NCBI GenBank assembly: GCA_022578605.1
Contig: MU394071.1
Location: 248,001-312,000 of the forward strand
Length of the DNA: 64,000 nucleotides
Source: Camillea tinctor
Lineage: Eukaryota > Ascomycota > Sordariomycetes > Xylariales > Xylariaceae
Direction of reading: 5' to 3'
In this document: piece after piece, positions 1 through 12,561 of the stretch
Numbering within the stretch: the first letter of the stretch is position 1
Layout: each line of letters begins with the position of its first letter
Translations under genes and position numbers: made by a program
The notes under the pieces: generated by a model
Told to the model about the DNA's origin: nothing
The model's input: only the letters and a program-made list of their open reading frames with translations
Database searches by the model: none

Positions 1-201
1 ATGCCTGAGTTGTTTTCCAAGTTCCGCGAGGCTAATGCGGTAAACTTTATAACGAATATGCTTGGCCTGCCGGACTTCCCAAAACCGAGGCTCCAAATCA
101 GAGCTAGTAAATCGAAGAAGCAGAGAAAACCCCAAAAACCGCGGGCGCCCCGGATTCGACCTACTTCTGTCAACCCTTTCGCTGTTCTGAATGATATCTA
201 A
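1..201 (+). CDS. 3' terminal coding fragment of an unidentified gene
   Basis: An open frame runs from the window edge to a TAA at 199-201. It encodes 66 residues, with a hydrophobic-aromatic first half and a strongly basic, proline-rich tail ending in a short NPF-containing segment. The codon use is coding-like and the frame is open at position 1, so this is most simply the last exon of a gene starting outside the window. The methionine at position 1 may be chance. I do not recognise the family, and a chance ORF is possible. Confidence 0.4.
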   Translation: MPELFSKFREANAVNFITNMLGLPDFPKPRLQIRASKSKKQRKPQKPRAPRIRPTSVNPFAVLNDI

Positions 202-1053
202 CTCTAGTTGATTTCAGATCAACGCAGTGCTTCATGTTGTGCTGGAAATTATATAGGTTACCTACATAGGTAACACCCGAGGGAAAGGGAAAATATATTG
301 ATATCCAGTGATAAGTGCCTACTAATCCGAGAGACTATCTGGTTGACGTATGCGGCACTCTAGATCTGGTATAGAATTTGTTTATCCATACTACCTTCCC
401 CCTGGTGTTTCTATTCCCGAGGGATCGGGGGTTCCCTGCATTGCTGCCTATTCATAGGGTACCTATGCTGTGCCTCGCGACCGCATGAGGTTGAGGTCGA
501 CAGCAGAGACCAAGTTGTAGCCGTTAGAAAAAAGTAGCCCATTACCTCGGGGGTCTTGGCGAGTCCACCATCCGAGCAAAATAGTCACACCGATCCAGTC
601 ACATGACTACGCGCGATGATCGTGATAGGAGCGTGGATTATGATAGATACTAAAGAGGGGGGCGAAGTAGGGGATTGGTCAAGATGCATGTCCGCGGCGC
701 CAATTCACTAGGTTAACTTACATATTGGTGCTTATGGATAATCTCTGTGCCTTTGCTTTTTCTTCTTCTTCCCTTTTGGGTATTTATCGACTCTAATTGC
801 ATGAGCTGTGAGTTGTTTGCGGTGTACATAACCTATAAAGCCGACCGTGTTGACAGTGGCTACTCCAGCTCTTCATTTATTGATTCCTCGTCCAAAAAAA
901 AAAATAACGAAGGGAGCCTCTAAATCCCAACAATATCAACAACTCGTTACGCAACTTCGATTCAGAGACCTGTCTCTCGCTCTCTATTGTATTAACTTAC
1001 AGAAATAGGAGAATTACACAGTCTTCCTTTCTATTCGTATCCCAATCAACAAA
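202..1053. other. intergenic spacer, 5' region of the DUF7704 gene
   Basis: No ORF of note. It holds an A-run near 895-904 and pyrimidine-rich, CT-repeat-like sequence (about 965-1035) just before the start codon at 1054, as is usual for fungal promoters. I see no RNA gene or repeat. Confidence 0.6.
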
Positions 1054-1721
1054 ATGGCGCCCAACACAGCATCTCTCCTCCCCATCATCCCGCGCATATT
1101 CTTCCTGTATATCGAACCGGTGTTAATGTCAGTTCTACCCTCACCCCTTTCCCATCTCATTTCCCCTCACACAACCCAAACACCTTAGTTTTCCTCTCTT
1201 TCCTGATTAGCGTTTAACCCCGTCCATACTTACTTTATCCCAGAACCGTCGGCATGCTCAAACAATACGCCACCACGCACGCCCTCACTACCGCCACTTC
1301 AACGGACGGATCCCCCCTCCCTGTGCCGGCCCTCGCGGTTCCGTCACTAAGCCTGGGGTACTTATTCAACAGTATGTTTTTTCCCCTCCTCCCAGCCTTA
1401 TTACACCAAACGCCGTCTACCCCCCTTTTCCGACTAACCCCTCTCCTCCCAGTGATGCTCTACGGCCTGATCATCCTCCTCGCCACCCCGCCCAGCAAGC
1501 GCCTGCTGCAGCTGCACATCGGCATCCTGATGCTGGCCGACTTGACGCACTGGGCCGGCTTGTTCTCCACTGTCGCGCGCGCGCACCCGCTCGGCTGGCA
1601 CGGCGTGCTCGACACGGCGGCCTGGTCGGAGGATACGTGGGGGCTGGCTGTCTTCCCGCTGTATACACTCGCGGTTAAGGGGTTGACGCTCGCGGGTGCG
1701 TTTGGGAGGATTGGGGGGTGA
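1054..1721 (+). CDS. DUF7704-family small membrane protein
   Basis: Three exons: 1054-1127, 1244-1371 and 1453-1721, with introns using GTCAGT and GTATGT donors and CAG acceptors. The product is 156 residues. The first exon gives an N-terminus (MAPNTASLLPIIPRIFFLY) followed by an IEP motif, which I recall as typical of the fungal DUF7704 family. The rest is strongly hydrophobic, with about four predicted membrane segments, the clearest being around the MLYGLIILLA stretch, the ILMLADLTHW stretch and the last 30 residues. Function is unknown for the family. The start at 1054 is preferred to the downstream ATG at 1254 because it restores the conserved N-terminus and has A at -3. The 81-nt second intron is a multiple of three, so the genomic frame stays open through it and could mislead a gene caller. 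Confidence 0.75.
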
Positions 1722-2011
1722 GGGGAGAGGAGGAGAGAAAGAAAGAAAAAAGGCGGGAGGGAGCGGTATGTGATTAGTTCATCGATCGGTGGAATGATGG
1801 GTACAATGCAAAGTGCGAAAGAGGAAAAGCTGAAGGGGTTTATATCAACTATACGCATCTCTTCTCCGTGTTAATAACCTATAAAACGTTTATACATTAA
1901 TGTAGGGTATACCCTCGTTTCAAATTACAGCATCATTACCTCCGCTACATCTCCATCATTATGTTCCCTTTCCCGCGTCCCTCCCCTCCAAACCCCATAT
2001 CCATCCCACCC

Positions 2012-3880
2012 CTACGCCTTCCCCTCACTAGCAATAGCCGTCATATTCGGGTTTCCGGGTTTAATCAGGGTCTTCTCCTTAGGGAGACTATCGAGCACCT
2101 CATCGCTCAGATTGAGGGTATCCTTGACGACCTGGCGGGGCATGAGGGCGAGCCACTGGCTGGCGCTGATGTCGGAGAACTTGGGGGCCTGCAGCACCTC
2201 GAGGAAGATGACGTCGTCGGTGCCGGTGTTCTCGACGTAGTGGCCCGCCGACTTCTCGATGTACCCCACGCTGCCGGCGGTGAAGTCGTACGTGCGCGAC
2301 GACGACGGCGCCGAGTACACCGTGATCCGCGCCGACCCCTGCAGGAAGTACGACCACTCGTCGCTCTGCGTGTGCCAGTGCACCTCGCGCATCGCCCCCG
2401 GCTCCAGCACCACCAGCGCCGCCGAGAACCCGCTCGCCACGGGGAACGTCGCCGGGTCGAGGATCTTGACCGACCCGCCCGTCGTGTTGTGGAACTCTTG
2501 CTGCGACCAGTGGTACGTGTACCCCGTCGCGCCCCAGAGGGCGCCCGCGGAGGAGGTTATGTTCTGCTCGGTGATGTTGGCGGGTGCGGGGGTGCCGTTG
2601 AAGATCTAAGGGGTGTGGTTAGTTAACTTTCTCTTTTTTTTTCTTTTTTTTTCTTGGCATGTGACATAAATGGTTCCAATCCTATCACAAATAGGAAAAG
2701 AACAAAAAAAGGGGGGGAGATATAAGAGGGTCAGTCAAAACCCAGAAAATCCGCAATTGGCTTACATATTTCTCGTCGTCGGGGATGTTAGCGAGGGCCT
2801 CCTGGTCGACCTGGAGGTCCTTGGCCCAGACGGAGATAGGGGTGCGCAGCATCATCTCGGTGGCGAGGAAGGTCTCGTCCTCGGAAAAGTTGCCGTCGTT
2901 GAACACAAGCAGGAATTCGACACCCTCTTCGAGCGCCTGAATGCTATGCGGGACGCCCTCAGGGAAGAACCACACGTCGCCCGCCGTCACGTCGTCGATG
3001 AACGAGGCGCCGTCTGTATCAATAGCAGCCACGCGCGCGGAGCCCTTGAGGACGAGTGCCCTAGATGCGTAGTGATCAGCGGTATAGTCACATTTTTTTT
3101 GGTAAAATTTTAATTCCTGATTTTTTTTTTCTTTCTCCGAGCTATATATTCAAGGAAATGGGGGTTATGATTGCTGTGTTCGGCGTATACTCACCACTCA
3201 GCCGCGGTATGCCAATGCAGCTCACGGTACGCATGCGGCGCCAACCGCATATCCACACCTGCCATCTCCGACGCGATGGGAAGAACAGCCGTGTTCTGCT
3301 GGCGTGCCCAGCCAGACTCCTTCCCGGTGCCGAGCCTATTGTGGCTGAGGCCGAGGGGCCACATAGCATTAGGCATGTCGCCCTGGTCCGTCGCAGGCGG
3401 CGCGTACAGGTCTGGGTTCAGCTTCTCATACTCGTAAGTACGGGGGCCCGGGTCGGTACCGCCGCGGTCACCGCGGATGGGCTGCGGCCCGTTCGGGTAC
3501 TTCGCGTCGTTGAAGTCCAGGTATAGTCCCAGGTCGCCGTCGGCCTCCTGTCCCGGCACGAGCTCCGGGTCCGAGACTACGGCCGAATCCCCACCCGAGA
3601 TGGGTGGACGCGAGGCGAGGCCTCCTTGCAGGTCGGTGGACCCGCGCAGGTCTCCCACGGAGCCGGTAAAGGTTGGGATTGGAGGGTTGACACCTCCAAC
3701 GTCACCCGTGTTTTCCTCGTATGTCATCCTTAGGTGGTCGTGTCAGACAGAAGATCCATAATAAAGTATTGAGAGGCTTAGGGTGTTGATCCCAGTCACT
3801 TATACTTACTGGGGAGCGGGCAAACCAAGAACCATGGGCATAAAAAGCCCTGCCAGAAGAAGGGTATTAGATGACGGCAT
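2012..3880 (-). CDS. oxalate decarboxylase (bicupin), secreted
   Basis: Four exons on the minus strand: 3880-3810, 3728-3195, 3060-2766 and 2605-2012, in phase throughout, giving 497 residues. Exon 1 encodes a signal peptide of about 20 residues ending in a short-side-chain region (LGLPAPQ). Two cupin domains follow. The first has the metal ligands HWH (about 195/197), E201 and H240; the second has HWH (about 376/378), E383 and H422, i.e. two complete manganese sites. After the first cupin a loop reads FSEDETF (about 260-266), matching the lid whose glutamate serves as proton donor in decarboxylases of the Bacillus OxdC type, so decarboxylation of oxalate to formate and CO2 is expected rather than oxidation. 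Such enzymes are usually extracellular or wall-associated in fungi and relieve oxalate/acid stress. Confidence 0.93.
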
Positions 3881-6108
3881 TTTGCTTAGTCTCTATTTGC
3901 TTCTTCTCTCCTTGCTTGGCCCTGAGTAAATTGAGGTAGACAAAGAACTTCGGTAATAAACGTCTTAGACAGAATCTCAACTACAGAGCGCTGGAGGAGA
4001 GGGCGTTTATGAGAAACGGCTATGGGATTGAGGTAAAATAAGAGCATGATGATGGAAGGAATCTTTCGCTTCTTAAATACCAATATCGGCTGCCTGTCCC
4101 CTTCCTCCTATTGTGACCACCCTGCTAGAACTCGGAGGTGACTGCTCATATCATCACCCCTAGCCCCGGTCGCTCCGGGACCAAGTGTAGTCGGTGACAA
4201 ACGATCCACTCAACAGGCTTCCTAGACGCCATTCTTGACGACATTGGTGTCTTACCCCTCGATGTCTAACGTGGTATTGGTAGCTTGTAGCCCCTCATCG
4301 AGATCCAACCCCCTTTTTTCCTAAGTCGCCATTTTCTTGCTAGTTCGGGGATAATTCGAGTGACACAGACCGTGTCCCCATAACAAAGTGAGGACCGATA
4401 CATCTCCCACAATAAAGTTCCATTCAACCAGGCATCTAGGTAAGCTCTCGGGAGCATGATGCAAGGGGCAGGGAGACGGGAGTTTCCGTACGGTGAGAGT
4501 TGAACAACATAGAATGCACCAGACGTGGGCCAAATTCGGACTTATGTTTTCACGGTACCTTATCCCGACACATGACCGACGGGATAGAGCGGCTGTCGGC
4601 ACAGCAGCGCGTATCTATTCTCACGGCCTCACCGCGGCACCACTAGTCATTTGCTAGTACCTTGCAAGTCATGGACGCCGCATCGTAATCTACGTCAGCA
4701 GGAACGCGTAACCTGTGCCGATGTGCCGTACTAGCCTATAGTATGGTTCATTACAGGGACAGCCTATATTACATAAAGGGAGTTGAAGGGATCATCTACC
4801 ATGTAGTGCGTGGTCTAGGTGAAGTCAGACCGGGTCAGCTCGGTATCTCGGGGTTTCGATGATAGCTTGCAGGAAAAGCTTGTTGCTGCTGTTTACTGAC
4901 AACTTGGCAAACCCTTGATCTGTGCATGAAGCCTTGTCTATCAGCTCGTACACGACCGGGTTATCCCCGTCAATGCTGTGTGTAAAAGTAATTGGACATC
5001 TTCGCGGTGTTAGTCATAAGTGAATGAAGAGAAAACAAGCAAATCTAGACCAGGATAACCTGGTAATATGGAATCCGGGGTGGAAGCTTAACTACTCGCT
5101 AGCCCACACCTGCCACCAATCAGAGCAGTGTCTTTGCTAAAAATATTAGCAGATCACATATGAGACCCACAGCGGGTAAGGCCAATGCAGCAAAGCTAAT
5201 GCTTAGTCATGGGTCTATACTCACCTCATTCGTGCTTTTATACTACATCGATAGTCTGTGCGTCCATGCAACCTATGCTATGTATATAAGGACGGCAGTT
5301 TGAGTATTTGCTATCTCCGTTCTTTTTCCTAAATTCAATGTGATAATCTTAAAGGGCGAGTTAGGAGGCCGGAGTCCAGCCTCTCAGTTGCCGAGAACCG
5401 ACCTCCTAACAAATAAACACTTCAATCACATCGCCACCTTTTACCTAATGAATGAGAGAAGATAGTATACCGATAAACTTCCTATGTTTTCCATCTGGAA
5501 TACAGTTGAAATCTCCTTGTTATATAACTACCTACACTGTAGTAGATAGTTTATCAATAGATGGTATCTCGGTTAACCTTGTAAGAGCCTAAGTTAGATA
5601 GTCACGATGTTGTTGCGTGTGAGTTCAGAACTACAGTTGTCTGTAAACCACCATGATACCTGGAAACAGAGCCCGTATTTCTAGGATATAAACTATCTCA
5701 TAGTTTATGATATACCATGCCGCTGATGACAGGTAATTCATGTCATTAGAAAGTTGCTTTCAGGCTTTGCTCTCAGCGGCAATGTTTACCATGAAACTAG
5801 GAAGTAGGGCTAGTTCTTGAACATACAGTACATTCTCTTCGTAAATAATCCTGGTTATATGTATTCCGGTAGTATAAAGAACGTTTTATTATCATCTTAG
5901 CATTAGATCATGAAATATATCAAAAAGGAAAGTCAAAGGAGATGCGACAATAATTATATACCCTCATCAAGTCAGAACTTAAAACAATCTGCATATACTC
6001 CAGTTGATTCAGAGCACACCCTTCACAGAAAAAACAAAACCTAGGGAAACCGACTCATAGTCCCATCCCACAAAGAGTACACGTAACTCATTTTCGTCAT
6101 AGATGTAC
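3881..6108. other. 2.2-kb gene-poor spacer
   Basis: Between the 5' end of the oxalate decarboxylase gene and the 3' end of the Clr5-ankyrin gene. Only short ORFs without recognisable motifs are present. The part from about 5240 on is AT-rich with many short TA-rich palindromic words. I see no tRNA or convincing repeat pair. Confidence 0.5.
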
Positions 6109-9100
6109 TCAGTCTCTTGGGATTCCAACGGGAGGCCATTGTTTGATGTATATAGGAGGGGCTTTTGGTGGTGTGTCGCCGGCATTGATAGGTAGCCCAG
6201 AAAGTTCCGCAAGCAGGTCTCTGCAGCCCATATGGCCGTTCTTCACAGCAAGCCTCATAGCTTTCCGGTAATTTTTCTCTTGGAAGCCAGGTTTGACGCC
6301 CTCCAATAGGAATGTTTCCTCGTTAGCTCTCCAAAGAAACTTAATCATGTCAATCCGCCCATGTTCTGCTGCTCCCTCCAAAGGATATCGACCCCGAATC
6401 TTAGAGGGCGCCATGTATAGTGATGCCCCCTTATTTAGAAGCTCGGCGGCAACGTTGCAATTGCCTGATATGGCGGCAAACTGAAGTGCTGTACCGCCGA
6501 GTGAGAAACAGGGCTGGGCATTAACATCAACGCCCTTCTCGAGAAGAAACCGAACAATCTCCACACTCCCGGTTTCCGAGGCCTTTTGCAATGGTGTTTG
6601 TCTCACTCCATAGGGGATCTCCGCGTTTATTTGGGCACCATGTTGTATAAGAAGCTCAACGATTTCTTTGTTTTCTGTCTCAATAGCCTTGAGTAATCCG
6701 GTCTTGCAGGTTAATGAGTTCCCTGGCCCCCGAGACCATTCCGCGATCATGTTAGGATCACAACCGGTTTCGAGGAGTTGCGAAGATATATCATAACTGA
6801 TATCAGGATATTTTTTGCCGAGCGCCAAAGCTTCTCCAAAAGGTGTCATCCGATCACTCATCCTTGGTTTCATACAGTTTCCAGAGTCTAAAATATCAAG
6901 TTTGTTCAAAATTCCCGAGTTCATAAGTGCTCTTACAGAGCCCAGATGACTTGGTTCTCCCCTGATTACTGCTTTAAGGATAGCAGATTTTCCTCCATTT
7001 TCTGAAGTAGCCTTTAGTTGATTGATGTTCTCAGTAAGGAGTCGTAGCATTTTGAGATCACATTTGGTTGCAATATCGAGAAATGATACGTCAAAGATGT
7101 TGGCCCCATAATTTATCAATTGGCGCGCGGTCCCGTAATCATTGTCGTAAACCGCGACGATGAGCAAATCAGTCAAGAACCGTCCGCGTGCCAATATAGA
7201 GTTCTTTACCAATTCTAACGTAGTTGTGTTCTTTGATATATTTCTCAAAACTCCTGCTCTAACACCCGAATAATAGGGATTGAGACAGCAATATTTGAGT
7301 TTCCCGTCGTTTAATTCCCATCCTTCATATATACAATCAGTTTCGTTTTGTTGGAATCGGAGAGGATAGTCAAAACAATTCAAGAGAGTCTCAATGACTG
7401 ACTTGTCCCCCCATTCGAGTGCCTTCTCGAGAGATATAAAATGATATGCATCTCGGAATTCTAGCGCACCCGCTTTTAGTAAAGCATATACCATATTCTT
7501 ATTTCTTTGGATAATTGCCTCATATAGAAGTGTTTTCTCAGTTCTTCTGGACCCGATTCCATCAAAGGACCCCTTTTCAAGCAATAATGTAAACAATATG
7601 TCGTTATTAGTCCGAATCGCATGGAGAAGACCACCTGCCATGTATTCGTATTCATGGTCTTCGCAGCTCTCCAGAAGCTTAGTGACCAGGTTTATATCCC
7701 CAATTGTGGCGGCAGCAGTTACTGCAGCCTGGAATTTCTGCCCTTCATGTAGACTTCTAAAAGCCCCCTCTCGCTCGAAGGCTGTTATAAGAAATTGATT
7801 TCCTGTGATGATAGCTTCGGCCAAAGGGGTAGTGTGTCTGGCTTCCAGAAATGTCTGAGGGACTCCAAATAATATGTAATCGAAATAGTCAATGACATGT
7901 GGATCGATATTTGGTTCTCGAGCCATGATCATGTCAATTAAATCATTGTTCCCGCTCCGAATAGCAGCACTGAGAAAACAACTACCCCACATATTCGACA
8001 ATGAGTCAATGTAAGGGAGGGAGCGAGCAAGATGATAATATCCCTTTAAGGACGCCTCGTAAAGTAGAATATTGATATAATCTTGGAGTCGATAAATGCA
8101 TCGACAGTGGTGTCTTGTCGCACAATCCGTGAACATCCCATCGAGTATTTCTGTTGCTTGTTTATCCCCCATTGTCAACCAAAATACCGGTTGTGCAGAT
8201 TTTAGAAGCTCTTCATGCTGTGATGATGGAATACTAGAAGCTAACTTATAACACAAATTTGCCCCTAACTTGTTGGGTTTGCGAATTCGGTTTATCATCC
8301 TAGGTTGAACGATAGCACCTAAATCCAATAGCTTCTCTGCAAAGCTCAAACATTCTGGTTCGACATATTTTTCTCTCAAAGTGAGATAATCTAAGAACAG
8401 TTCTAAAGGCGCTCCGATAAACTCGTCTGTCGGTACGTCAGGGTCCGAACATCTTTTGTTGATCTCAGCCCCAGCATTGAGGAGGATATTCATTGTCTTG
8501 AAATCTCCCAGTTTTGCTGCAAGCTCTAGTGGTGAAGGCTCTGTTCCGTTTAATCCATAATCGTTGAGGTCTACGATATTCATTGCTATGATCCGCGTGA
8601 CGGTTTGGCTCTCTTGCGCTTTGATAGCAGCTTTGAGGATATTTTCTCCCCAAGATTTGACCGCATGCTTTGAACTCGCCGAGAGTAGATTTGACAACAT
8701 CGTGGTAGCAAAACTGCTTTCCCCGAGTACTCTTATCAAGGTCTTCATTGGAATGTCATATAAGCCAGTGAACCCGTTTGCCAGAGCAAACATGAGGACC
8801 CGAATGAAGTTAGTCTGTAAGATCTCTCCCGTCGATATGAGTCCTTGCCCTTGACTATATTCCTTTTGAAAGTCCCATCCAGGTAACAGAGAAGTGAGTC
8901 TTTGCAACTTGTCTACCAAGCCTGAGCTGAAAATATCACTAAATATTCGAGAATCATACAAAGCCTTGGTGAGGTCCCTAGTGACAGATTTAGGCATAAA
9001 ACCTGATTTGCATATGCAACCCTGTATGCCACTAGAAGGAAGACCCGTGAGCCAAGCTGAGGGAACATCAGACATATATGATATCGGTATCTCTGCTGGA

Positions 9101-9914
9101 GAAGCAAATAGCTTTCCGAAGATGAGTGAGTCAGGCGCCGTGCTAGTACCAGAGAATGGCCCAATACTGGGTTGCAGAATCTCGGGGTTGCTGAGACGTA
9201 TAGGACTAATCGGTCGCGCAAATTGAAAGTTGGGAGATGGTGTCGTAAAATGCATTATAGGAGCCCCCAGGAAACTAGAATCGAAAGCCAGGTAACCCTC
9301 GGGGTCTGGGAATTGAGCTGGTTGCTCTTCAAGTTCTAGATAATGTGTACTCCCATTGGCGGTGGGATGGCTGGCTAGTTCTGCAATTGGCTCCGGGAGT
9401 TGGGGGTCTTCAAGCACAGCCCATTTTCCGTTTACGCCTTGTGTCTCGATGTGCACCTGTTCCATATAATTTGATAACCCATGATTGCTGTCCAGCATGT
9501 CATCTAAAGCCGGATGGCTGTGCTTGCGCTTGTAGTGTCGCCGTGCTCGATGAAGTCTTTCCTTAGTTACCACGCGGCCGGATATGATCACCCTACTTTT
9601 AGTTCCTTGTGGAATACGATCAAGCCTTTCAAATATAGGCTTCCATTCGTGAGTTTTGAGATTTTTGCGTGCTCCCCATTTCCTCAACTGTGTTTCGAAT
9701 TGAGATGGACTTGAAAAACAGCTTAGTAAATGGTGGGCTGGGTGGATTGAATAAATATATAAGCTTACCTCGCTATGAATCCATGATCATTTGCCATCCT
9801 TTCGGCCAGTTTTACATGACTCAGATCTTCACCCAAGTATAGATCCAAGACTGTCTTTTTGTGACATGCCCACTCCTCGTTAGATACCTCAGCGGTCACT
9901 AAATGTGGCGACAT
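6109..9914 (-). CDS. Clr5-domain ankyrin-repeat protein
   Basis: Two exons, 9914-9769 and 9709-6109, joined by a 59-nt intron (GTAAGC/AAG), giving 1248 residues. Exon 1 and the start of exon 2 together form a Clr5 domain: an EEW..HK..VLDLYL start, then HGF (in DHGFIA), then QFETQLRKWGARKN. This order matches the Clr5 family (named after S. pombe Clr5) often found at the N-terminus of large filamentous-fungal proteins. A low-complexity, proline-rich middle (about 110-260) precedes a long alpha-helical region and then ankyrin repeats from roughly residue 430 to 1210; the clearest repeats are C-terminal, e.g. TPLQKASETGSVEIVRFLL. I see no NACHT/NB-ARC P-loop, so this is not a complete NLR. It is likely a DNA- or protein-binding regulator; the actual role is unknown. 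It sits alone, with more than 1.5 kb of AT-rich sequence on either side. Confidence 0.88.
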
Positions 9915-11421
9915 GGTGTTGAGATACTGAGATATACTGTCAAAACATACGAGATGATGTGAAGTCTCTAGAGAGACAAAGCGTAATAGGAATATGTGTT
10001 AGGATAGAGAAGAGTAAGAAATAGAGATCCGAAGCATTGGATCATATATGGTGTGTTGGACCACAGGTTCGTAACCTATGTAATGAATACTCAAGAAAGG
10101 AATGATGAGCGATTTGCAACTAGTCAACCCTGGGTGGAGAGTCGCTTATTATATAGCTTCTCTATGGTAATGCGGCGAATTAGTATATCCTGTGCAAACC
10201 AGATAGTTGCCTTAAACTTGCCTCAAAATATGTATCCTCAGATTTTGTCCTCAGATTTTGTCCTCAGACTTTGTACACCTATTTTCTCTCCACCTCCGCT
10301 TTCCTGATTTTGGCCTTCAGGATGCCCTATCAAATTTTGTCATTGGTTTCTACTCGCCGGTTTAAAGCAAGCTGAAATGAAAATGCACACAGCGGTGGAA
10401 TAGAAGACGCCATCTTGGAAGTTGGAGGGTTGATTATAATTCTCATAGGTCATATCCCAGTTCATACGGGTAAGATACTCGATATATATTGGGTTTCCAA
10501 TGTTAAATTCCTGATAAAGCATTATCTGCATAACATGGGACTCTGATGGTTCAAACGTGGCGTCAGAAAATTTAATATCCTACCATACATTAAGTAGGCT
10601 GGCGGGGTCAACTTGATAAGCAAAGTGCAGGCTCGGGGAGCCAACTAATGATACTTGCACCTGCCATCGGCGATGTGATATATCATAATGTACGTAGCGA
10701 TCTTCCTCTTTTAAAAAAATACTATCTCTAAGTATAGGCGACAGTGTCGTATGTATCGTAATGCTCCATCATTGCTTACTTTCTTGCTATATGCTGTGAT
10801 ACTACTAAATCATAGCCTGCTGTTGGCTTAATCTACTTACGTAGCCTTGAGGTGTACAAGTCAGCTGCCAATGCTACCATGGGATTCTATCTTACCATTT
10901 AATTATGTCTGCCTCGCAGACTTTGAAGCAAGTCAAAATTCCACGAAGGGGAGATTGTCAGGAATGTTAAATTCCTAGGGAGGGAGGGGAGGGAGCGCAA
11001 TAAGTACAACGATGTGTATGCATAATGAGGAAGCAAGAGCCCTCAACCGAATCCGACCTTTAAAGTGAAGTAGCTAAAGAAAGAGGCAAGAGTCCTTGCT
11101 CTACACGCACTAGCGATGTTGTTACTCAAGGCTGTGTAGATAGTTTCGTGACAAAATTCTTAGGCTTATTTGTTACTTCGTCAAGATATTGTCGTAGACT
11201 TTGCCATGACCACAGTAATGCAATTACAGCACAATAGAGTCGTCTAGGTTTTAGTTAAACAAGTTACTCTAAGGAACAGATAGTAGTTATATAAATGGAG
11301 CTTCTGGAAGCAAATATACGGAAGGTCTTGGATGATGATGGCTCACGATTATTGAATTTGACGTTAATATCAAATTATAAAATAGTTACAGCAATTACAA
11401 ACATTACAAAATCCAGATACT
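9915..11421. other. AT-rich spacer
   Basis: Contains a three-copy 13-bp tandem repeat (10235-10273) but no convincing gene. A 63-codon minus-strand ORF at 10340-10531 has no recognisable motif. A TATA-like TATATAAAT word at about 11288 lies 130 bp before the small ORF at 11422. Confidence 0.5.
10235..10273. repeat. 13-bp tandem repeat, three copies
   Basis: The unit TCCTCAGATTTTG occurs three times head to tail (10235, 10248, 10261). The third copy has one T-to-C change. It lies in the spacer 5' of the Clr5-ankyrin gene. Confidence 0.9.
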
Positions 11422-11694
11422 ATGTCCTCTCATTCGCATCCCAACCAGACCCAGCTGTCTGCCAATAATGACGATGAGTTAGTTGATAATAGACAGCCCC
11501 AATATGAGTACGAATCTAACTATTACAGAAGACAGCCAAACACTCAAGATTCTTCTTACATGTTACACGAGTACCTCAACGCTGATGCAACTGTCGCTGA
11601 GCGGTGCTCTGGGCTTGCTACGGGCAAGAACAACGACGAGGAACGAGCCACAGAGGCGATCAAGCAATTCGATGCTAAATTTGGGAATAAATAA
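11422..11694 (+). CDS. small hypothetical protein (90 aa), doubtful
   Basis: An ATG-initiated ORF of 90 residues with a hydrophilic, N/Q/Y-rich first half and a charged alpha-helical C-terminus (NDEERATEAIKQFDAKFG). A TATA-like word lies about 130 bp upstream and the ATG context (ACTATG) is acceptable. There is no signal peptide, membrane segment or known domain. It may be a young or degenerate gene or chance; the surrounding DNA is AT-rich and otherwise non-coding. Confidence 0.3.
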   Translation: MSSHSHPNQTQLSANNDDELVDNRQPQYEYESNYYRRQPNTQDSSYMLHEYLNADATVAERCSGLATGKNNDEERATEAIKQFDAKFGNK

Positions 11695-12561
11695 GGCCAA
11701 AAATATTTGAACCAGCGAGGATCGAAGCAATAAGAGCTGTATGACAGCACTTTGTGGATAACTCAATACGGAGGAGTCATTTACACGCAGGGTGCTTGAA
11801 AGGGATTCTCTAGATTATTATAGGTCTCATAGGAATTCATCAATTCTATTTATTATTCTAGGCATGGAACAACTAGGAGTAGTTGACTCTTTCCCTGAGG
11901 TAACTAGCTTCTATATAGCCTGCTATATAAGTGCCCTGGAAGTTCATTCAATCCACTCATTCTATTCATTCATTTTAGTTCCTTGCTCATCTTAATCCTA
12001 GATTACTACCGATTACTTATACACTTTCTCGATGTTTTACTGATAGTAATGTTCACATGAAATCCACCGGAGCCATGGGCCCCTTTTTTATCTGCTCCCT
12101 GTATAGTTAGGTACCCTAGTATTAGGTATGCTATAACTGAGGATTCCGGATATCCTTTTATCCAAACACTAGGTAGCCTGGTGGGATTATTGTTGAGAAC
12201 GGATAATGCAATATATACACATATACAGATACTCAATAAATAAATAAATTCTATCTTATAACCCCTGACTTAGCCTTTGGTTCTTCCAAGGAATGACCAA
12301 CGCCACCGCAAACCAAGACTCAACTTACATCATTAACTAGAAATATCCAGATCTTATTTCCCCACAATACGCGATGCAAGGGCCCATCAACTTAATCTAG
12401 TATATATCTACTTACTGTGTCTCAATCTCAGTCTAGGTCACTATGTAGACTTACTTATCCATCTCCTTTGTAAACCCTATTTGTTCTCTTCCCCGTTTGT
12501 CCAATACATATCCCTTCGTCAATCTATAGATGCAAGACTATCACTTCTCAACCCTCCAAAA
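11695..12561. other. spacer, promoter region of the alpha/beta hydrolase gene
   Basis: AT-rich sequence with many stops in all frames. The open frame of the downstream hydrolase extends back to 12481, but its codon there is TTG and no ATG precedes 12562. No other feature seen. Confidence 0.5.

Noticed and set aside
1961..2626. Plus-strand 221-codon ORF opposite the oxalate decarboxylase gene
   Set aside because: It is the antisense shadow of a GC-rich real exon; arginine-rich, no motif.
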